In this document: piece by piece, positions 17,691 through 26,915 of the stretch
Position numbering within the stretch: the stretch's first letter is position 1
Layout of the letters: every line of letters begins with the position of its first letter
From: Cellvibrionaceae bacterium
GTDB taxonomy: Bacteria; Pseudomonadota; Gammaproteobacteria; Pseudomonadales; Cellvibrionaceae
Assembly (NCBI GenBank): GCA_002707785.1
Contig: PANW01000042.1
Coordinates: forward strand, 91,184 to 155,183
Direction of reading: 5' to 3'
Length of the DNA: 64,000 nucleotides
Program-made: the position numbers and the translations under genes
Notes under the pieces: model-generated
The model's database searches: none
What the model saw: the letters and a program-made list of their open reading frames with translations, nothing else
Told to the model about the DNA's origin: nothing

Positions 17691-17854
17691 AAGGGTTTAC
17701 CAAAATTAAATGCCGCGCATTATACCGATTCGCTAAGTTTTGTCCCCTAGGCTCAAGAAGTGTTTAGACGCCAGAACCTTTTCCTCTCCGTAGCGTCCTA
17801 CAAGCGAACCCAAGAAAATTTGATACAACAGATTGAAGAATATAGGAAACTATC

Positions 17855-18238
17855 ATGAACGATGTCGGAACTGCCGAATGCTCAACCACCCAACTGGAAG
17901 CCCTCAATCAACAGGTTGACCTCTATCAATCTGTCGCGCTCGACGATAACTCTACGTTTGGCATTAGCAGCCTACAAAACCTAGAGCTAGCAACGGTCCG
18001 CTACCACGAACGCCTAGAAAACAGCTATTGGGCCGTCGAAACTAGAGTACTCAGCGTTCGTGAAGCTGAGTCTTTAGCTGCTGACCTTCACCACCAGCAC
18101 TTTCAATTCTATATTCGCAACGGCTGCTTTCACGTCATCGCTTGGAACCTTCTAGACGCACATTACATCTGTAATCTCATCGCCCTGAACGACCTAGGCC
18201 TAGACCTTCACCAAGACCCTCAGAGTGAAGCGGCCTAA
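17855..18238 (+). CDS. Hypothetical protein (127 aa)
   Basis: No family is recognised. AGGAAAC lies just before the ATG. The N-terminal 50 residues are acidic; residues 55-110 have a beta-alpha-beta pattern (ETRVLSVREAESLAADLHHQ, then FQFYIRNGCFHVIAWN). That part faintly resembles the architecture of the neighbouring 75-aa protein, in that a helix with A..LA..L is followed by two strands with a central Gly. No signal peptide, so probably cytoplasmic. Confidence 0.65.
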   Translation: MNDVGTAECSTTQLEALNQQVDLYQSVALDDNSTFGISSLQNLELATVRYHERLENSYWAVETRVLSVREAESLAADLHHQHFQFYIRNGCFHVIAWNLLDAHYICNLIALNDLGLDLHQDPQSEAA

Positions 18239-18363
18239 TAATACAGCCCAGCGGCTCTCTACGTAGAGACAGAATAAATCAGCAGCTTGTAAGACCTGGG
18301 AGCTTGAAGGGATTTCTGACGCCACGCGCCCACCACTGACCTATACTTTGTAAAACCGGCCAA

Positions 18364-19515
18364 ATGGTGAGTATTGAGACAGTGTTGAGCCCCCCGAATT
18401 TGTGGTTGAGCGCTTGCGCTTGGGTTGTATTGCTTTTACAAGTATCTAGCGCGATAGCCGCAGCGAGCGAAACCGAGCCACCCCATGTTGTGTTCTTCAA
18501 CCCAGGCTTTATGCAGTCTGATAACCCTACGGGACAGTTTTGGCCTGAATCTACCTCTTTTATTCAAGCGGTAGCAGAAGATCTTGGAGTAACACTTGAG
18601 GTACAGCACGCAAATCGTGACTCATTGCGAATGCAGCGACAGATTGGCGAGGTCTTAGGCCGCCCCAAACGCCCGGATTACTTACTGCTCGTTAACGAGC
18701 GATTCGCCCTCAGCCAGCAGTTCAGGCTCATCAACCAAGCCGGAATACCGTTTTTTTCAGCCTACAACCATGTGACCCGCGAGGGCATGCCCGCCGCATT
18801 TCCGAGAGAGACCTACCGCAATTGGATTGGAGCGCTCGTTCCCGACAATCACTATGCCGGATATGAACTGGCGCAGCGCCTAATCTCTGAGCTCGAACCA
18901 ACGCCCGCCAAATTCCTCATTCTCGCCGGCGACAATGTCACTTCTGCTGCAAAACTTCGAGAACTTGGCTTACAAGAAGCCCTAAAGCATCACTCTCATG
19001 CGCGGATAGTCGAGCGTATCGTCGGCGAATGGGGGTATCATCTACCTCGTCAAAAGGTCGCTGGTCTGTTGCGCCGCCACCCAGAAATCAATGTCATTTG
19101 GAGTGCCAATGGCGCCATGGCGCGAGGCGCGCTGAATGCCATCACTACGGCCAATCCTAAGTTCGATTTCCATCCCATCATAGGCAGCATTAACTGGGAC
19201 AGTGATGAAATCTCTATGCTCCAGAAACGTCAGCTGTCAACATCTATTGGCGGCCATTTTATGACTGCAGGACTGAGCCTAGTGCTGATATACGATTTTC
19301 ATCACGGCATCGATTTCCAAAATGACGGCGGGCGCTATCAACGCCGTCGCCTTTTTCACGGGATCACTGTTGAAGATCTTCAGCGCTACCCCATTTTGAC
19401 AAGTCGACACTGGCGGCAGTTGGATTTTAGACGCCTGAGCAAACATCACAGCCCACACCTTGATCGCTATGACTTCAGCATCAATTCACTCCTAGGCAGC
19501 GACACCGCCCACTAA
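18364..19515 (+). CDS. Orphan periplasmic binding protein (type 1, sugar-binding-like)
   Basis: A 383-residue protein with an N-terminal export signal (LWLSACAWVVLLLQVSSAIA, cleavage near residue 32) and a type 1 periplasmic-binding fold. Typical segments are VVFFNPGFMQSDNPTGQFWP, DYLLLVNER, KFLILAGDNVTSAAKLRELG, VIWSANGAMARGALNAI and IGSINWD. No ABC permease or ATPase is nearby, so it may instead feed a chemoreceptor or a membrane signalling protein. The ligand is unknown; ribosome-site quality at the ATG is poor. Confidence 0.8.
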   Translation: MVSIETVLSPPNLWLSACAWVVLLLQVSSAIAAASETEPPHVVFFNPGFMQSDNPTGQFWPESTSFIQAVAEDLGVTLEVQHANRDSLRMQRQIGEVLGRPKRPDYLLLVNERFALSQQFRLINQAGIPFFSAYNHVTREGMPAAFPRETYRNWIGALVPDNHYAGYELAQRLISELEPTPAKFLILAGDNVTSAAKLRELGLQEALKHHSHARIVERIVGEWGYHLPRQKVAGLLRRHPEINVIWSANGAMARGALNAITTANPKFDFHPIIGSINWDSDEISMLQKRQLSTSIGGHFMTAGLSLVLIYDFHHGIDFQNDGGRYQRRRLFHGITVEDLQRYPILTSRHWRQLDFRRLSKHHSPHLDRYDFSINSLLGSDTAH

Positions 19516-19555
19516 GAGTTTCGAGTAAAATCGTGAAATGGCAGCTATCCTATTG

Positions 19556-19582
19556 TTTTTTGGACGTTTTTCGCCCAAAAAA
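19556..19582. other. A/T-rich imperfect hairpin upstream of elongation factor G gene
   Basis: TTTTTTGG (19556-19563) pairs with CCAAAAAA (19575-19582), with an inner CG/CG pair around a TTTTT loop. It lies 41 bp after the binding-protein gene and could be that gene's terminator (weak, because the stem is mostly A/T) or part of the elongation factor leader. Confidence 0.35.
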
Positions 19583-19678
19583 GTGAAAGTTGCCTCAAAA
19601 ACCTTCACCAACAGGAAAAAAACCAAATAAAGCGCCATTAAAGGCAAAATTAACTTCTACAACAGAAAAGAAAGTCTG

Positions 19679-19684
19679 TATACT
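19679..19684 (+). promoter_or_regulatory. Candidate -10 box for elongation factor G gene
   Basis: TATACT (5 of 6 to TATAAT) lies 42 bp before the ATG in an A/T-rich tract. The -35 region at the right spacing is poor (TTCTAC, 19655-19660). Proposed because the gene's codon use suggests strong expression. Confidence 0.4.
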
Positions 19685-19725
19685 ATCGCGCTTTATTTTG
19701 GCCCTGGCTTATCGAGACACATCTA

Positions 19726-21810
19726 ATGACAGACTTATCTAAGTACAGAAATATCGGTATCTTCGCCCACGTTGACGCCGGCAAAACCACCACTACCGAG
19801 CGTATTCTGAAGCTGACTGGTAAGATCCATAAAACCGGTGAAGTTCACGACGGTGAATCCACCACTGACTTTATGGAGCAGGAAGCAGAACGCGGTATTA
19901 CCATTCAGTCTGCTGCGACGACCTGTTTTTGGGACGATCACCGTTTCAACATCATCGATACTCCGGGGCACGTTGACTTCACCGTAGAAGTTTACCGTTC
20001 TTTGAAAGTACTCGACGGCGGTGTTGGCGTATTCTGTGGCTCTGGTGGTGTTGAGCCTCAGTCAGAGACCAACTGGCGCTACGCGAACGACTCAGAAGTT
20101 GCTCGTATTATCTTCGTTAACAAACTTGACCGCATGGGCGCTGACTTCTTGCGCGTTGTTGATCAGGTAGAAAACGTTCTGGGTGCAAACCCACTGGTTA
20201 TGGTTCTGCCCATCGGTATCGAAGAAAACTTCACCGGCTTGGTTGACCTTCTGACTCGTACCGCTTATCAGTGGGATGACTCCGGCCAGCCAGAAAACTA
20301 CAAAATCATCGACATCCCTGCCGACATGGTAGACGACGTTGAGATGTACCGTGAGAAGTTGATCGAAACGGCTGTAGAACAAGACGACGACTTGATGATG
20401 GCCTACATGGACGGCGAAGAGCCTTCTATGGAAGACATCAAAGCGTGTATCCGTAAAGGTACTCGCACCATGGACTTCTTCCCGACTTACTGTGGTTCAG
20501 CGTTTAAAAACAAAGGTGTTCAGCTGATTCTGGACGCTGTTGTTGACTATCTGCCAAACCCTACCGAAGTTGAGCCACAAGACTTGACCGACGAAGAAGG
20601 TGAAGCCACCGGTGAAAAAGCCATCGTTTCTGCTGACGAGCCTTTCCGTGCTCTAGCGTTTAAGATCATGGATGACCGTTTCGGCGCCCTGACCTTTATC
20701 CGTATCTACTCCGGCGTACTCAACAAGGGTGACACTATCCTTAACAGCTTCACCGGTAAAACAGAGCGTGTTGGCCGTATGGTTGAGATGCACGCCGATG
20801 AGCGTACCGAACTGACTACTGCTCAAGCGGGTGACATTATCGCCATCGTTGGCATGAAGAAAGTTCAGACCGGTCACACCCTGTGCGATCCTAAGCACGA
20901 ATGTACTCTCGAAGCCATGGTATTCCCTGAGCCAGTAATCTCGATTTCTGTTTCTCCGAAAGACAAAGCCTCGGTTGAGAAAATGGGTATCGCGATCGGT
21001 AAAATGGTTGCAGAAGATCCAACCTTCATCGTTGAAACTGACGAAGAAACCGGCGAGACCATCCTTAAAGGTATGGGTGAGCTTCACTTGGATATTAAAG
21101 TGGATATCCTCAAGCGTACCTACGGTGTTGAGCTGGAAGTGGGTCAACCTCAGGTTGCTTACCGCGAAACCATCACCACTCCACTGGAAGACAGCTACAC
21201 GCACAAGAAGCAGTCTGGTGGTTCTGGTCAGTTTGGTAAAATCGATTACCGCATCAAGCCGGGCGAGCCAGGTACTGGCTTCCAGTTCACCTCTACCGTT
21301 GTGGGTGGTAACGTTCCTAAAGAATTCTTCCCAGCCATTGAGAAGGGTTTCGCTAGCATGATGGACGAAGGCCCTCTGGCTGGGTTCCCTGTACTTGACG
21401 TTGAGGTTGAGCTTTACGATGGTGGCTTCCACGCCGTTGACTCCTCTGCGGTAGCATTTGAAATCGCCGCTAAGGGCGCTTTCCGTCAGTCCATGCCAAA
21501 AGCCGGTCCTCAGTTGATCGAGCCAATCATGAAGGTTGACGTGTTCACTCCAGAAGATCATGTAGGTGACGTTATTGGCGACTTGAACCGTCGTCGTGGC
21601 ATGATCAAAGATCAGGAAGCTGGTGTAAGCGGTGTTCGCATCAAAGCTGACGTACCGCTTTCAGAGATGTTTGGCTACATCGGCAGCCTGCGTACTATGA
21701 CTTCTGGTCGCGGTCAGTTCTCCATGGAATTCAGCCACTACAATGCTTGTCCTCAGAATGTTTCTGAGAAAGTTATTGCTGAAACCAAGGAGCGTAAAGA
21801 CGCTAAGTAA
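19726..21810 (+). CDS. Elongation factor G, second type (EF-G2)
   Basis: A 694-residue translational GTPase with full EF-G layout: G1 AHVDAGKTT, switch I with [18 protein letters not shown]3 DTPGHVD, G4 NKLDR, then domains II to V ([40 protein letters not shown]). EF-G catalyses ribosomal translocation and, with RRF, recycling. The opening [20 protein letters not shown] and the location outside the str operon point to the second EF-G type found beside canonical FusA in many marine gammaproteobacteria. Codon use is strikingly biased to GGT, CGT, CTG and GTT compared with neighbours, which suggests high expression. A strong terminator follows. Confidence 0.9.
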   Translation: MTDLSKYRNIGIFAHVDAGKTTTTERILKLTGKIHKTGEVHDGESTTDFMEQEAERGITIQSAATTCFWDDHRFNIIDTPGHVDFTVEVYRSLKVLDGGVGVFCGSGGVEPQSETNWRYANDSEVARIIFVNKLDRMGADFLRVVDQVENVLGANPLVMVLPIGIEENFTGLVDLLTRTAYQWDDSGQPENYKIIDIPADMVDDVEMYREKLIETAVEQDDDLMMAYMDGEEPSMEDIKACIRKGTRTMDFFPTYCGSAFKNKGVQLILDAVVDYLPNPTEVEPQDLTDEEGEATGEKAIVSADEPFRALAFKIMDDRFGALTFIRIYSGVLNKGDTILNSFTGKTERVGRMVEMHADERTELTTAQAGDIIAIVGMKKVQTGHTLCDPKHECTLEAMVFPEPVISISVSPKDKASVEKMGIAIGKMVAEDPTFIVETDEETGETILKGMGELHLDIKVDILKRTYGVELEVGQPQVAYRETITTPLEDSYTHKKQSGGSGQFGKIDYRIKPGEPGTGFQFTSTVVGGNVPKEFFPAIEKGFASMMDEGPLAGFPVLDVEVELYDGGFHAVDSSAVAFEIAAKGAFRQSMPKAGPQLIEPIMKVDVFTPEDHVGDVIGDLNRRRGMIKDQEAGVSGVRIKADVPLSEMFGYIGSLRTMTSGRGQFSMEFSHYNACPQNVSEKVIAETKERKDAK

Positions 21811-21827
21811 TTGCGTTTTTAAGCGAT

Positions 21828-21865
21828 AAAAAAACCCCGACAGTGCAAGCTGCCGGGGTTTTTTA
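21828..21865 (+). terminator. Strong intrinsic terminator after EF-G2
   Basis: AAAAAACCCCG and CGGGGTTTTTT flank an inner CAG/CTG pair, giving a long stem with a small loop and a run of six T, 18 bp after the stop codon. Confidence 0.92.
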
Positions 21866-21982
21866 TTGCGCCCAGAATCGGCAGAGTTTAGATAGAGAAG
21901 TCATCATAGAGCCAAACAGCAAAAGTCCGCTAGACACTAGCTGCATATACGACCGCTGCAGGCGATTGGGTAAAAACAAACC

Positions 21983-23803
21983 TCAGGCCGCCCCTTCACC
22001 CATCAATACACAATTTCGTCCCGCATCTTTGGCACCATACAAAGCCTGATCAGCTCGACCAATAAAGTGCTCGGAGCTATCCTGCGGCTTTAACAGGGTT
22101 ACGCCCGCACTCAAACTGCAAGTCAATACCTGCCCAGCATCAGTGGTAATTCTCGACTCTTCAAACGACAGACGAATACGCTCTACAATTTTTAACGCCT
22201 CAGCCATTGATTGAGTCTTTAGCAATAATGCAAACTCCTCACCGCCCACGCGAAACGCCATATCTTGCTGACGCACGTTACTCGAGACGATTTGCCCAAG
22301 TCGTTTGAGCACCTTATCCCCCAGTAAGTGACCATGACTGTCGTTAAACCGCTTAAAATGATCGATATCAATCATGACGCATGCCCAGCCGCTGCCATCA
22401 ACTGGAGATTCCTGTTTGACAATCTCGTCCACACGCTGATGAAAGTGCCGCTGATTGAACAATCCGGTCAGGCCGTCTGTGATGCTCAAGTGCGCCAATT
22501 GGTCCGCCTCTTTTCTAACATCCTGAATCCGCAATCCAAGCGCATAGGACATCATCACCATTTCGACCACCATCGCAGCCAGCACATTGAAACCCACCGG
22601 AAACGGTACACCGAAGAATTCATGCTGGACACCCAATCCAAGCAATACAATCCCCGCCCCTAGCGACCCCCAAGCGAGAATGAACGGCAGTGCGAATCGG
22701 TAGCCCTGCAATGCCAGCAACGCCGTCGGAACCACAATGACAAACGCTGACAAGGCAGCCACAAAATGTTGGGTTAAATGCAGATGTGGATAAGCGGTAC
22801 TGTCCAGCAACCCATAGGAAGCCACACCAAGGATTACATTGAACGCTGCCACGCCCATCACCAGCATCCCCTGCCAGCGATTTTGATCATAAAGCCGCAG
22901 AAAAATAACAGTGAAAAGAGAACCAAACAGATTGGCAATCCCTGCACTCATATTGGGTGTAAAAATCTTGTAGTAGGCCAGACCAAACTGTCGATCAAGT
23001 AACAGCATGTAACCTGAAATCTGCATCAACCACAGCAACATGGCCGAGGCATAGGCCACATAAAGAAGATAAGTAATATCACGCACAAAGAAATACAAAA
23101 CAAAGTTGTACAATACCAATCCAATAACCGCACCAAACAGCAGTGAAGTGATCGCGATACGCACCGCAGCTTCCCACTGAGCCACCTGCTGACTCTGCAA
23201 AAGCAATGGCGCAGCAATAGGCAACTGCCCATCCACCCGAATTAGGAGCGGCTGCTCACTGGCAAAGGAGGTATCAATGGTGAAGCTCGACACAGGCGTA
23301 CCGAGTGGCGGCGCATCAATGTCATGCAGGGAATCCGATTGAGCCCGATAGACGACTCGCTCGCCTTGATGAACGGGAACGTAGAGCGTGATGCGGGTCA
23401 TATGCATAACATCACGAGCAGAAAGAACCCATTGCGCCGCGCGAGTAGATTCTGACTGCAACTCAACAGCCAACCAACTGACACCGCTGGTCAAATTTGT
23501 GGAAACAACATCCCCAAACAACGAGTGCTGAAAATCACCCAAAGCCCAGTGACGATAGGCCAACTCAGGATCAGTAACCCGTTGTTCAAATTCGTATCGT
23601 GTGACATAGGGAGATAGATTTAGAGTGGTTAAATCCGAGGGGACCACCACCACTTGCCGCTCAACCGGCGCTGTCATAAGCTCCACGGCCTGTGCTTTTA
23701 CTTGTGCTAAGGCTGCCAACAAAAAAGCCCACAGCATAAACAGCAGTAACCCACGGCAATCGCCTAAGGATCTCGCAGAAACTATTTTCGCGTGCACTTC
23801 CAT
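21983..23803 (-). CDS. Diguanylate cyclase with 7TMR-DISM sensor
   Basis: From ATG 23803 the product has 606 residues; a TTG 21 codons upstream is less likely. Order: signal peptide (LLLFMLWAFLLAALAQVKAQA), a 7TMR-DISMED2-type extracellular domain (about 45-200), seven membrane helices (about 210-415), a short coiled coil, and a C-terminal GGDEF domain starting LSITDGLTGLFNQRHFHQRV. The active site is GGEEF (about residue 520) and an I-site RQQD precedes it, so it should be an active, product-inhibited c-di-GMP synthase. DISM sensors often bind carbohydrates or other small ligands; the ligand here is unknown. Confidence 0.92.
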   Translation of the reverse strand: MEVHAKIVSARSLGDCRGLLLFMLWAFLLAALAQVKAQAVELMTAPVERQVVVVPSDLTTLNLSPYVTRYEFEQRVTDPELAYRHWALGDFQHSLFGDVVSTNLTSGVSWLAVELQSESTRAAQWVLSARDVMHMTRITLYVPVHQGERVVYRAQSDSLHDIDAPPLGTPVSSFTIDTSFASEQPLLIRVDGQLPIAAPLLLQSQQVAQWEAAVRIAITSLLFGAVIGLVLYNFVLYFFVRDITYLLYVAYASAMLLWLMQISGYMLLLDRQFGLAYYKIFTPNMSAGIANLFGSLFTVIFLRLYDQNRWQGMLVMGVAAFNVILGVASYGLLDSTAYPHLHLTQHFVAALSAFVIVVPTALLALQGYRFALPFILAWGSLGAGIVLLGLGVQHEFFGVPFPVGFNVLAAMVVEMVMMSYALGLRIQDVRKEADQLAHLSITDGLTGLFNQRHFHQRVDEIVKQESPVDGSGWACVMIDIDHFKRFNDSHGHLLGDKVLKRLGQIVSSNVRQQDMAFRVGGEEFALLLKTQSMAEALKIVERIRLSFEESRITTDAGQVLTCSLSAGVTLLKPQDSSEHFIGRADQALYGAKDAGRNCVLMGEGAA

Positions 23804-23907
23804 TGCCCCAACAATATCCTTTTTGTTCTTATAGCCTAGTAAATTGCGTGAAGAATATAGTGTCAACTCTTGCGAGCATTACACCACACTATTGCCTCGA
23901 ATGAGCC

Positions 23908-24318
23908 TTAATAGTCAACTCGACCGCGACCCTTCTTAATGTGGCCACGTTTCGTTTTTTTATCCATACGCTTGTTTTGAGAAGAGCGTGAAGGCTTAGT
24001 AGGTCGGCGTGTTTTACGCACAACCGTGGCCTCTCGGATCAATCCTATCAGACGCTCTACGGCATCAATTCGATTCTTTTCTTGGGTTCGATGCTGCTGC
24101 GCCTTGATAATCACCACACCATCGGCTGTTATACGATGATCCGATAGCTCAAGCAATCGTTCTTTATAGAACTGCGGCAGCGATGACGCTCGTATATCAA
24201 AACGCAAGTGCACTGCCGACGAAACCTTATTGACGTTTTGACCTCCCGCCCCTTGAGACCGAATCGCCGTCCACTGTATATCGCCTTCTTTTAACTCGAC
24301 CGCGTTGCTTATTTTCAT
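23908..24318 (-). CDS. arfB: ArfB (YaeJ) alternative ribosome-rescue factor
   Basis: From ATG 24318 (after AGAGGAG) the protein has 136 residues, the usual ArfB size. It carries the catalytic GGQ loop in RSQGAGGQNVNKVSSAVHLR (about 21-40) and the basic tail typical of ArfB (RPTKPSRSSQNKRMDKKTKR), which enters the empty mRNA channel of stalled ribosomes. It hydrolyses peptidyl-tRNA on non-stop complexes independently of tmRNA. It is divergent from the TonB-dependent receptor. Confidence 0.93.
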   Translation of the reverse strand: MKISNAVELKEGDIQWTAIRSQGAGGQNVNKVSSAVHLRFDIRASSLPQFYKERLLELSDHRITADGVVIIKAQQHRTQEKNRIDAVERLIGLIREATVVRKTRRPTKPSRSSQNKRMDKKTKRGHIKKGRGRVDY

Positions 24319-24389
24319 TGTTACTCCTCTGGCGCGGCACTTTACCACAAGCAAAAGAACCCCAAAACAGCTATGACCCTAATCCACCA

Positions 24390-24418
24390 TTGATAACGAT
24401 AATGATTTGCATTAAGAT
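24390..24418 (+). promoter_or_regulatory. Sigma70-type promoter with embedded Fur box for TonB-dependent receptor
   Basis: TTGATA (24390-24395), 17-bp spacer, TAAGAT (24413-24418). The stretch 24392-24410 (GATAACGATAATGATTTGC) matches the 19-bp Fur consensus at 15 of 19 positions and covers the whole spacer, so iron-loaded Fur should block RNA polymerase. The ATG at 24448 follows an AAGGAGAG ribosome site. Confidence 0.82.
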
Positions 24419-24447
24419 TACCGAAAACAAACCACCCAAGGAGAGTC

Positions 24448-26643
24448 ATGAAAGTCCATCCATTAGCGTTAGCCACGGCCCTAGCCTCTAACACCCTATT
24501 CGCGGACGGCGGCCCTGTAGCCAGCTCACAAACCTTTGTCTTAGACAAGGTCACTGTTGCTGCAACCCTGACCGAACAGAAAGTCGCAGACGTCGCAAAC
24601 ACCGTCTCCGTCATTAGCCAAGAAGATATTGAAAACAACTCCGCGACCAACATTCGCGAAATGCTGCGTTACGAGCCTGGCGTTGAAGTGGGTTCTGCGG
24701 GTCGCTTTGGCCTTAGCGGATTCACCGTTCGAGGCCTCGGAGGCAATCGGGTAAAAATCTTAGTGGACGGTGTCGAGCAAGCCAAAGACTTCAATTCAGG
24801 CGGCCCTTACTTGCGCGGCACACGAAACTTCGTTGATGTGGACTCTCTGAAACAGGTAGAGGTAGTCAAAGGACCTGCCTCTAGCCTCTACGGTAGTGAC
24901 GCGCTTGCCGGCCTTGTATCCTTTGTGACTAAGGACGCCAGCGACTACTTAGCGCCCACCTCTTCAGGAAACGATACTCACGTCAGCATCAAAGCCGGCT
25001 ACAACAGCGTCGATCAAAGCTTCAACGAAACTCTCACGCTGGCCAATCGTATCAATGATTTGGAGTCGCTACTTGTCTACACTCGGCGCGACGGAGAAGA
25101 GTACGACAACTACAACGATAGTTATCAGGGTGGTCAAGGCAACGATCGCACCAAGGCAGACCCTGTAGACTTTCAATCAGATAACTTGCTACTGAAACTG
25201 TCGCTACCGCTCAATGAACATCACACCATTGGCCTGACGGCTGAATATCAACAAAGCCAAACCGATACCGATTTATTGTCACTGGAAGGCCCAAGCTATA
25301 GCAGCACATTTAACTACAGTGACTACCGTGGCGACGACACCAACACTCGAAAACGTGTGGGCTTCAGTCACGACATTGATCAATCAACTGCGCTATTTGA
25401 CCAACTTAGCTGGTCACTGGACTGGCAAGAGAGCACCACTGAACAAGTCAGTTATAACCACACCAATTTCTTTGGTTACGGTCGCCGTAAAATTGACTAC
25501 TCCAACGAAGAGCAAGCACTGCAGTTTTCTCTGCAGGCTAACAAGAACTTCGACAACCACCTAGTCACCTATGGTGGCCAGTACCATGCCACTGAACTGG
25601 AAAATAGTACCGATAAATTCTATCTCGATGGCACCCGGCCCGATGACATTCAGCGCTATACGCCCACGGTAGACGGCGTTACGTGGGGCCTATTCCTGCA
25701 AGATCAAATATCTCTCTTCAATGGCAAACTGCTGTTAACCCCAGGCGTACGTTACGACAGCTTTACCGCAGAGCCCGATACAGACGCCATCTACACCACT
25801 GAGTTTGATGATCACGACAGCGATAAATGGACGGCTCGCCTCGGTGGCGTTTACAAGTTTAACGACACTTACTCTGTGTTCGCACAATTCAGTCAGGGCT
25901 TCAAAGCTCCAGATCTCGTGCAACTTTACCGAGAAGACTCAGCGTCCTGGTATCGAGGTTATGTCACCATTGCCAACCCTGATCTAGACCCAGAAAAAAG
26001 CAACGCTTACGAACTTGGTCTTCGCACTCAGGGAATCTGGGGGAATTTCGAAGTCGCCGCCTTCTATAACGATTATTCAGATTTTATCGACACTCAAACC
26101 GATGAAATTTTCTTCAACGGACTGACCGTTGACGCCACCCAATACCAAAATATCGCCGAAGCAACCATCAAGGGTATCGAGGCCCGAGCATCAATATGGC
26201 TAGACCAAGTCAGCTCTGCCCCGCTAGGCAGCTCGCTGCAAATATCTATCGCTTACGCGGACGGAGAAGGTAAAAATGATGGCGAATCTGGAGACACCCC
26301 GATTGATTCTGTAGCGCCGTTGAAAGCGGTTATTGGGGCTAACTACGATGCGCCCGAGGGCCAATGGGGAACATCCCTGAACTGGACTCTCGTGCCTGAA
26401 AAAGAAGCAGATGATGTTTCCGATGAAAGTGATGCCACTACAGCGGGCTTTGGAATCCTAGATATCAGCGGCTATTACAACGTAACTGAGCAACTCACCC
26501 TTCGAGGGGGCATCTATAACCTCACCGATAAGGAGTATGCTCTTTGGGAAGATATTCGCGGAAAATCTGAGTCCACCTCCTATCTTGATCGCTACACCCA
26601 ACCAGGACGCAACTTTAGCATAAGCGCCACCTACAGCTTCTAG
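24448..26643 (+). CDS. TonB-dependent receptor, hemoglobin/heme-receptor-like family
   Basis: A 731-residue outer-membrane receptor. N-terminus: weak signal peptide (LALATALASNTLFA), TonB-box-like DKVTVAATL, then the plug (VSVISQEDIENNSATNIREM; VKILVDGVEQ; VKGPASSLYGSDALAGLVSF). A 22-strand barrel follows, ending in the typical C-terminal Phe (FSISATYSF). In the barrel there are FKAP and NPDL motifs, equivalent to the FRAP/NPNL pair of heme receptors; the His usually found between them is absent (the segment has Tyr and Trp). Fur control and the tonB-exbBD/CobN-like operon nearby suggest iron or a tetrapyrrole as substrate; heme is the best guess, not proven. Confidence 0.88.
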   Translation: MKVHPLALATALASNTLFADGGPVASSQTFVLDKVTVAATLTEQKVADVANTVSVISQEDIENNSATNIREMLRYEPGVEVGSAGRFGLSGFTVRGLGGNRVKILVDGVEQAKDFNSGGPYLRGTRNFVDVDSLKQVEVVKGPASSLYGSDALAGLVSFVTKDASDYLAPTSSGNDTHVSIKAGYNSVDQSFNETLTLANRINDLESLLVYTRRDGEEYDNYNDSYQGGQGNDRTKADPVDFQSDNLLLKLSLPLNEHHTIGLTAEYQQSQTDTDLLSLEGPSYSSTFNYSDYRGDDTNTRKRVGFSHDIDQSTALFDQLSWSLDWQESTTEQVSYNHTNFFGYGRRKIDYSNEEQALQFSLQANKNFDNHLVTYGGQYHATELENSTDKFYLDGTRPDDIQRYTPTVDGVTWGLFLQDQISLFNGKLLLTPGVRYDSFTAEPDTDAIYTTEFDDHDSDKWTARLGGVYKFNDTYSVFAQFSQGFKAPDLVQLYREDSASWYRGYVTIANPDLDPEKSNAYELGLRTQGIWGNFEVAAFYNDYSDFIDTQTDEIFFNGLTVDATQYQNIAEATIKGIEARASIWLDQVSSAPLGSSLQISIAYADGEGKNDGESGDTPIDSVAPLKAVIGANYDAPEGQWGTSLNWTLVPEKEADDVSDESDATTAGFGILDISGYYNVTEQLTLRGGIYNLTDKEYALWEDIRGKSESTSYLDRYTQPGRNFSISATYSF

Positions 26644-26653
26644 AACAGCGCTC

Positions 26654-26671
26654 GCGGCTTACTCTAGCCGC
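26654..26671 (+). terminator. Weak hairpin after receptor gene
   Basis: GCGGCT (26654-26659) pairs with AGCCGC (26666-26671), loop TACTCT, 10 bp after the stop. No T tract follows. Confidence 0.35.
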
Positions 26672-26880
26672 CCAACCCAACCCGCCGCAGCAGGGAAGCT
26701 TTGGCGGTCTAGCCCGCTCCTAGCTCCCGCCAACGCTAATCAGCGCTTTCGTCATACGCTCCAATTATCTGTCCACAACTGCGACTGTCGACTTTCGCTA
26801 TACCCTACAAATCCAGTAGACCTATACTCTTTGCTAAACCGACATTGTATTTTTTCGTCAGACATTCCATTCTACCGACA

Positions 26881-26899
26881 GATAACAATGATAATTTGA
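26881..26899 (+). promoter_or_regulatory. Fur-box-like sequence upstream of MazG-like gene
   Basis: GATAACAATGATAATTTGA resembles repeated Fur hexamers (GATAAC, then AATGATAAT) but fits the 19-bp consensus less well than the other Fur sites here (about 12 of 19 in the best register). It lies about 17-35 bp before the MazG-like ATG. Confidence 0.4.
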
Positions 26900-26915
26900 A
26901 ACTCGGAGATCTTGC

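Noticed and set aside
20653-21561. 302-codon open frame antisense to EF-G2
   Set aside because: It is the mirror of a highly codon-biased gene, which produces long antisense frames; no family pattern or ribosome site.
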